A stretch of 16,953 nt of DNA from Acidobacteriota bacterium (GTDB lineage: Bacteria; Acidobacteriota; UBA890): contig JAUWTE010000009.1 of assembly GCA_030609765.1 (NCBI GenBank), positions 1 through 16,953 of the forward strand, read 5' to 3'. The translations under genes and the position numbers were made by a program. Under the pieces are notes generated by a model. The model searched no databases, was not told the DNA's origin, and was given only the letters and a program-made list of their open reading frames with translations. Positions within the stretch are counted from its first letter, which is position 1, and each line of letters begins with the position of its first letter. This document shows, one piece after another, positions 13,035 through 16,953 of the stretch.

Positions 13035-13360
13035 TCGTCTCCCCATCGACGCCGGGAACCCCAACGGCACCGTCTGTATGGGCCAAGGATCGATTCCAAC
13101 TCGTTGTATCACCTGAGACTCTCACTGAGTATCATCGTGTGGGACCAGGGCTTTCAAAGCAATTCTCCGGTGTCGATCTAGATCCCATTCTCAAGGTCGT
13201 GCTCGAACAGGCTGTAACATGCCAACCCTCCGAGTTGTCTGGACAGGTCTGTGAAGACCCGGATGACGACAAGTTCCTCGCTGCTGCCTTCGCCAGCAGA
13301 TGCAAACTCATCGTGAGTGGCGACAGGCACTTGCTTCGTGTGTCAGGATATCGGGGCTAG
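13022..13360 (+). pseudogene. Decayed PIN-domain (VapC-like, COG1569 type) toxin
   Basis: The frame shows RFQLVVSPETLTEYHRV and, near the end, DPDDDKFLAAAFASRCKLIVSGDRHLLRVSGYRG (read here as two neighbouring motifs), which match the second half of PIN-family RNases of VapC-like toxin-antitoxin systems, including acidic active-site residues. The N-terminal VLDTN block holding the first catalytic Asp is missing; only a corrupted stretch (VHAVIVSPSTPGTP) is found in its place, and no proper start codon precedes it. The C-terminus stops at TAG (13358-13360), before the usual TPREFL ending. No antitoxin gene is seen beside it. It is judged a non-functional remnant. Confidence 0.65.
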
Positions 13361-13416
13361 TCAACGGTGCAGAGTACTGCGTGACGGACTGCGATTCCCA
13401 AGGACGTGGAGACACA

Positions 13417-13446
13417 TGTGCGGCAACCCGGATAGCCGGGCGCACA
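13417..13446 (-). terminator. Strong stem-loop downstream of the TauE/SafE gene
   Basis: TGTGCG (13417-13422) pairs with CGCACA (13441-13446), and within it CCCGG (13427-13431) pairs with CCGGG (13436-13440) around an ATAG loop; a GCAA bulge separates the two stems. It lies 22 bases after the minus-strand stop at 13469. There is no clear T-run on either side, so it may be a terminator assisted by other factors or a transcript-end stabiliser. Confidence 0.45.
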
Positions 13447-13468
13447 GCAATCTGGAACTGATGCTCGA

Positions 13469-14260
13469 TTAGCTCGCGGTTGCTTGCACGAAGGAGATGA
13501 TGAACCGAAGTGAAACACATGTGAAGGCAAACCCAAACAGGAATCTCAGCGCGGGGGATGGGAAGCGACGGTTGATGACCGCGCCCAGGTTCGCGCCGAC
13601 AAGTGTGCCCAAACACAGGGGTAAGGCGACGTGAAAGCCGACATAACCCTGGGTGTACTTGAAGCCAGCACTCACCCCTGCGGTGCATCAGAAGCACACC
13701 AAGGACGCGGCCATCGCGGTCTTGATGGGTGTTTTCAGCAAGAAGGAAAATGCCGGCACAAGGATACCCCCCGTACCGATACCGAGCAGACCGGGCAGGA
13801 CACCCGATACCGCGCCGATCGACAACTTCTGTGGGAGCCCCCCCTCCACGCGCACATGCTGCGGGGTCTCCCGCGCCCGCCGCAGAAGGTCAAGCAGGCT
13901 CTCGACAATCATGCGTGCCGAGATGAGCAGGAAGACCAACCCAATGCCGAGGTCGAGCCACCCGCTGCGCTGCGCAAGGAGCGGGAACAGCAGCGAGCAG
14001 CCCGCGCATGCGACCAGGCCTGGGAGCAGCACCGGCACGACGGAGCGCACCTCAATGTGCCCGAGTCGGTAGTGCCGGTAACTACCTCCAAGCGTTGTGA
14101 AGAACACCGCTATGATGCATATTCCCGCAGCCTGGGGCGCCGGGAGCCCGATGGCAAAGCGCAAAATGGGCATGAGAATAATGCCGCCGCCAATCCCAAG
14201 GAGGCCACCCAGCATCCCTGCAGTCAACCCCCCCGCGATAAGGACCGCGAGTTCACCCAT
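13469..14260 (-). CDS. TauE/SafE (TSUP) family permease with in-frame UGA: candidate selenoprotein or nonsense mutant
   Basis: The TSUP family comprises integral membrane transporters for sulfur compounds and organic anions. Starting at ATG 14260 (GGAGAG just upstream on the minus strand) the protein shows the family internal repeat: GGLLGIGGGIILMP (18-31) and PGLLGIGTGGILVP (156-169). At codon 191 there is a TGA (13690-13688). The same frame then continues uninterrupted for 72 codons with typical TSUP sequence (SAGFKYTQGYVGFHVALPL, LGTLVGANLGAVINRRFPSP) to TAA at 13469. Full length with read-through is 263 residues, normal for the family. The UGA lies in CF-Sec-CTAG, in a membrane helix, flanked by cysteines, and aligns with Phe53 of the first repeat. 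The host decodes Sec (see selD). The downstream hairpin is weak: GGGTG and CACCC pair across a 17-base loop. Sec insertion and a recent nonsense mutation both remain open. Confidence 0.7.
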
Positions 14261-14664
14261 GGCACTCTCCACAAGACTTCTCTGAAAGCAATGCCCGCAG
14301 AACGTGACTGCCGCAGCTTGTCATGAGATCCCGCGGTTGGTCAAGCGCTCCTTAAGCGCTCACCGGCGTGTTGCGGTTAGGACACGGTGTGATTGGCGAT
14401 GTGGGCTGCAACCCAACAGCGAGTTGGAGCAGCCGAGCGCACGTTATCTCGCCCTGCCATGGTCCGTCATCTAGTTGCATCCATTCGGGCCCACGATTGA
14501 CCCGCATTGATTGCTCGTTCGGCCCTTTTCCCACCACTTCAACGCGTTATGCCGCTGGCAGCTATTGCTGACGCCTTTCTGTGTGCCGAATACATCGCCC
14601 AGCGTTCCTCAATAATCGGGAACCTGTTCACGCCCGATCGGTTTTACTGTCAGCGTTTCACCCT
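14261..14664. other. Intergenic stretch without recognisable gene
   Basis: About 400 bases between the divergent TauE/SafE and His/Met-rich lipoprotein genes. Small open frames exist on both strands but none has protein-like composition or a ribosome binding site. A short direct repeat AAGCGCT occurs twice near 14342-14358. Promoters for both flanking genes must lie here, but I could not settle on clear -35/-10 pairs. Confidence 0.4.
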
Positions 14665-14676
14665 GGAGGATTCACG

Positions 14677-15219
14677 ATGCTCCACGATACTCCTAGAGCG
14701 GCATTGCTGACCTTCGCAGCCGCTGTCCTGCTTCTTGGTTGCACCAGCGATGACAAGTCAGAGATGGACCCAGGCAACGTCGTCACTGAAGCGCCGGAGA
14801 TCCTTGCTGTCGAACCCAGTGATGGCCAGATGGGCACCCTCACGACTACTGCCGTAGGAATCAAGTTCGATATGCCAATGGATGCAGCCTCCGTGCGCGC
14901 GGGATTTCATCTTTCCGGCGGCGATGACATGCACGCTTGGATGGACTCGCTCGGGCATCATGGCGGCGGGATGATGGGTGGTCATATGGTGGATATGGAT
15001 CACATGCTCGCCTGGATGGACTCCGTCCACTACCAAGGTGATTGGCACTGGAATGAGCTCATGGACAGTTGCTACTTCGTGCCGGACCAACCTCTTATGC
15101 CCCATACTGATCACATGATCTATCTGTACGGTGATATTCTGAGCGCCCACGGGACTCATATGGAAATGGACAACCATGCGTTCGGGGGCCCGATGTTCCA
15201 CTTCCAAACAGGACCCTAG
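14677..15219 (+). CDS. His/Met-rich lipoprotein with Ig-like (Big_5-type) domain
   Basis: A 180-residue exported lipoprotein. ATG 14677 has GGAGGA (14665-14670) at ideal distance; the signal peptide ends in the good lipobox LLLGC with Cys22. Next comes VEPSDGQMGTLTTTAVGIKF and DMPMDAASVRAGFHL, the strand pattern of a bacterial Ig-like domain of the Big_5/SbsA type (P.dg..gv......i.FdkPMd..sv...f.l). The last hundred or so residues hold 13 His and 14 Met, including HHGGGMMGGHMVDMDHM and HTDHM, plus one Cys. Such density points to binding of copper, silver or another soft metal in the periplasm or at the cell surface. I know no named family for the His/Met part. Neighbours are a TSUP permease and an exported chelatase-like protein, both compatible with metal or sulfur chemistry. 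Function is inferred only. Confidence 0.75.
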   Translation: MLHDTPRAALLTFAAAVLLLGCTSDDKSEMDPGNVVTEAPEILAVEPSDGQMGTLTTTAVGIKFDMPMDAASVRAGFHLSGGDDMHAWMDSLGHHGGGMMGGHMVDMDHMLAWMDSVHYQGDWHWNELMDSCYFVPDQPLMPHTDHMIYLYGDILSAHGTHMEMDNHAFGGPMFHFQTGP

Positions 15220-15260
15220 CCGCAGCTGCGCAGACTCGATTGCTCTGGTTGCTTTCTGAT

Positions 15261-15395
15261 TGTGCCTCGAGTTGGAGAGATAACCGCATGCGGCGGAAGC
15301 TGAAGGTGAACATTCAGTGGAAGCTGGTCAGCATGGTTCACAACCTGAAGACGCTTGCCCGCTATGGTCCGCGGTTCGCGCGCGGTCCGGCTTGA
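15261..15395 (+). pseudogene. C-terminal fragment of an IS1182-like transposase
   Basis: In one frame the sequence reads WRDNRMRRKLKVNIQW then KLVSMVHNLKTLARYG and stops at TGA 15393-15395. The pattern (R..k.K...qWkL..mvHNl.kL.ryG) is the usual C-terminal tail of IS1182/IS5-superfamily transposases. Nothing of the catalytic core is present upstream, where the preceding lipoprotein gene ends at 15219. It is a short relic of an old insertion. Confidence 0.6.
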
Positions 15396-15453
15396 CAGCC
15401 ACAGGGGCCGAAGTCGGCTGCGCGGAAGTCCGCCGTCGCCGCGGGAAGCCCCG

Positions 15454-15603
15454 ATGCGCGATAAGGTTCCGCCAGAGACCACCATTCTCACGCACTCGCA
15501 GGTGCGCAGCTTGACGAAGCACCTCCTGGATCTGCTCAAGGGGTCATTCCCGGGTATCGATTGGACTCTCCATGATCCCGAGGTCACATCACGCAGAGCA
15601 TAA
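15454..15603 (+). CDS. Small hypothetical protein, 49 aa
   Basis: ATG 15454 opens a 49-codon frame (MRDKVPPETTILTHSQVRSL, then a leucine-rich helix and FPGIDWTLHDPEV). A GGGAAG stretch lies seven bases upstream. The amphipathic helix and tryptophan give it a protein-like look, but I recognise no family and it sits between an insertion sequence relic and the chelatase-like gene, so it may be chance or a fragment. The segment from 15604 to 15699 shows nothing further. Confidence 0.3.
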   Translation: MRDKVPPETTILTHSQVRSLTKHLLDLLKGSFPGIDWTLHDPEVTSRRA

Positions 15604-15699
15604 CTTCGTCTGTAACTGCCGGTACAACATGCCGCTGCAGCAGCCGCTCTGTCCAGGCTCACCCCTGGACACAGGAATCTTCGGCTGCGCGTATCCCTC

Positions 15700-15728
15700 T
15701 TGGTCCGAAGACGTCCCTATGCTATGTT
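15700..15728 (+). promoter_or_regulatory. Possible promoter for the chelatase-like gene
   Basis: TTGGTC (15700-15705) and TATGTT (15723-15728) are separated by 17 bases and lie about 80 bases before the ATG at 15809. Each hexamer matches the sigma70 consensus only partly, so this is tentative. Confidence 0.3.
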
Positions 15729-15808
15729 GCTTGGCTATGCAAACAGCTCTATCGATGCAAGCACGTGCCCGCCCGCTTCTCCCACATGGGCGGCGTAGGA
15801 GGCAGAAG

Positions 15809-16726
15809 ATGCGACGCCACGCTATTCGCGTTCTTGTTCTGACAGCCGTACTGGCCTTTCCTGGGCTGGAGGTCGCTAACGCCGAGGTGAAACTCGGTCT
15901 TGTCCTCGCCGCCCACGGATCGCCGGCACCTCCATGGAATGCGCCCGTCCTAGCTCTCGAAGAGGAAGTCCAAGCGCTGCTCAGTGAGACCGGACCCAGC
16001 CCATTCAGTTCGACGCGTGTCGCCATGATGGAGTTCGCCGAACCCACCATTGCGTCTGTCATCGAGGATATGGAACGCGAGGGGGTTGAAAGAGCCTTGG
16101 TGCTCCCTCTGTTCATCGCCCCGTCGGGACACTCCGTCTATGACCTCCCCGCAATCCTGGGTCTGTACAGCGACCGCGAGATGCGTACTCAACTTCAAGA
16201 GGAGGGGATCGCCATTGCGTCGACAAGCATCCACCTTACGATCGGCCCGACTCTCAACTACGGCTCCCTTCTTCGGGACGTCCTGCTCGAAAGAACGCGG
16301 GAATTGTCAAAGGAACCCCAATCCGAGGGCATTGTGCTCCTGGCGCACGGTGATCACCGCTTCGCGCCCATTTGGGAATCAACTTGCCAAGACATCGGTA
16401 GCTTCATCTGTGCCCATACCGGGATCACGGAATTCGATTTCGCTTTTGTAGAGGTGGGTCAGTCCTTCATACAGGAGGGGGTCCCAGCCATTCTTGGTGT
16501 GACGGAGCGCTGTGAAAGGACACTCGTCCTCGGACTCTTCCTCTCCATGGGTGTTGAGAGCATGGCACAGAACAGCGAGGTCTCTATCGGACGTATGAGC
16601 TTCCGAGCCGCAGAGATTCTGGAAGATCACGACATCGTGTTCGCCTCGCGAGGTCTACTTCCCAGCCAGCAAGTTGCGATATGGATTGCTGCGCGAGCTA
16701 CTGATTGGGTCAATGTGCGAAGATAG
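15809..16726 (+). CDS. Exported CbiX/CbiK-type class II chelatase-like protein
   Basis: A 305-residue protein with a signal peptide (RRHAIRVLVLTAVLAFPGL, cleavage likely after ANA at residue 25) and two chelatase half-domains. ATG 15809 is fixed by AGGAGG (15797-15802). The first half has VLAAHGSPAPPWN with the metal-binding His36 and later VLPLFIAPSGHSVYDLPAIL, the second expected His (PlFl..G.H...DiP pattern). The second half repeats IVLLAHGDHRFAPIWES, but the partner block LVLGLFLSMGVESMAQNS has Glu in place of His, so that half is degenerate. CbiX/SirB/CbiK insert cobalt, nickel or iron into sirohydrochlorin-type tetrapyrroles. Exported versions exist, for example periplasmic CbiK of Desulfovibrio, and may handle metal or haem outside the cytoplasm. 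The metal and the tetrapyrrole cannot be told from sequence. Confidence 0.82.
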   Translation: MRRHAIRVLVLTAVLAFPGLEVANAEVKLGLVLAAHGSPAPPWNAPVLALEEEVQALLSETGPSPFSSTRVAMMEFAEPTIASVIEDMEREGVERALVLPLFIAPSGHSVYDLPAILGLYSDREMRTQLQEEGIAIASTSIHLTIGPTLNYGSLLRDVLLERTRELSKEPQSEGIVLLAHGDHRFAPIWESTCQDIGSFICAHTGITEFDFAFVEVGQSFIQEGVPAILGVTERCERTLVLGLFLSMGVESMAQNSEVSIGRMSFRAAEILEDHDIVFASRGLLPSQQVAIWIAARATDWVNVRR

Positions 16727-16736
16727 GGTGCACATC

Positions 16737-16762
16737 AGAGCGGTACACCGGCCGATCGCTCT
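16737..16762 (+). terminator. Stem-loop after the chelatase-like gene
   Basis: AGAGCG (16737-16742) pairs with CGCTCT (16757-16762), with a 14-base loop, starting 10 bases after the gene's stop. Only a weak TTGT follows, so it is a possible but poor intrinsic terminator. Confidence 0.3.
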
Positions 16763-16815
16763 TGTCCCGCCGCTGGTGAACGCCACGGTAGGAAGTCTGG
16801 GAATCGGAGGGCGAA

Positions 16816-16953
16816 ATGGAGACCAGCGGTGTCCACGTAGTGTTCGGGGCGGGTCAAGTTGGCTCCCACCTCGCCGAATCCCTTCTCCGGTCTGGTGCGA
16901 AGGTGCGTGTGGTGAAGCGCAGCCCCAGCGGCATCCCCGACGCGGCGGAGCGC
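16816..16953 (+). CDS. NAD(P)-binding Rossmann-fold protein (epimerase/reductase-like), N-terminal part
   Basis: The gene runs off the right edge after 46 codons. ATG 16816 is preceded by GGAGGG (16806-16811). The start reads VHVVFGAGQVGSHLAESLLR, a beta strand followed by the GxGxxG dinucleotide-binding loop and helix, then AKVRVVKRSP, where the basic residues after the second strand suggest NADP(H) preference. This is typical of NAD-dependent epimerase/dehydratase or NmrA-like proteins. Substrate cannot be inferred from the visible part. It lies 89 bases after the chelatase-like gene with a possible hairpin between them. Confidence 0.75.
   Translation, partial: METSGVHVVFGAGQVGSHLAESLLRSGAKVRVVKRSPSGIPDAAER

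Noticed and set aside
14340..14540. Integron attC-like words (ACCCAAC, GTTATGC, GTTAGG) in the intergenic stretch.
   Set aside because: The words do not match the R'/R'' box consensus fully and cannot be paired into an attC stem; no integrase or cassette is near.
1..16953. CRISPR arrays or long tandem repeats.
   Set aside because: No regularly spaced repeat of 20 bases or more was seen by eye anywhere in the window.

Overview
The window is GC-rich bacterial chromosome with tightly packed genes. LolA-like, Lol-type ABC and lipoprotein genes point to a diderm (Gram-negative) host. A selenocysteine codon in selD points to a Sec-decoding, probably anaerobic or microaerophilic, lineage. I cannot place it taxonomically; an uncultivated Desulfobacterota-, FCB- or similar-type bacterium would fit.

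Region 1 (1-4384, + strand) is one compact run of eight genes: moaA (C-terminal end only), moaC, a MOSC-domain gene, a MogA/MoaB gene, a shortened yedF, a SufS/Csd-type cysteine desulfurase or selenocysteine lyase, a DUF3343 gene, and selD. The first half makes and matures molybdenum cofactor. The second half mobilises selenium and activates it to selenophosphate. selD starts at the GTG at 3335 and reads through an in-frame TGA (3386-3388) at the active-site Cys/Sec position; a perfect 8-bp hairpin follows in the place expected for a bacterial SECIS. The natural end products would be Mo/Se enzymes such as formate dehydrogenases or selenium-dependent molybdenum hydroxylases, but none are inside the window.

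Region 2 (4385-5541, - strand) is a decayed insertion sequence abutting the selD stop. Its DDE transposase has lost the segment carrying the third acidic residue and has lost its own 3' end.

Region 3 (5787-12875) looks like a lipid modification and transport locus. It holds a large radical SAM protein resembling the archaeal tetraether synthase Tes/MJ0619 family, a second convergent radical SAM protein, and a divergent five-gene operon: lipoprotein, MacB/LolC-type permease, LolD-type ATPase, VTT-domain (DedA-like) membrane protein, and LolA-like periplasmic carrier. The five genes overlap one another at every junction. Taken together they suggest that a modified lipid or lipoprotein is made and moved from inner to outer membrane; this is inference.

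Region 4 (12876-15800) is a patchwork: an orphan ORF, a decayed PIN-domain toxin, a TauE/SafE (TSUP) permease interrupted by one in-frame TGA with the whole C-terminal half intact in the same frame (candidate new selenoprotein, or a fresh nonsense mutation), a His/Met-rich lipoprotein likely to bind metal, and a transposase tail fragment.

Region 5 (15809-16953) holds an exported CbiX/CbiK-type chelatase-like protein and the start of a Rossmann-fold NAD(P)-binding protein that runs off the window.
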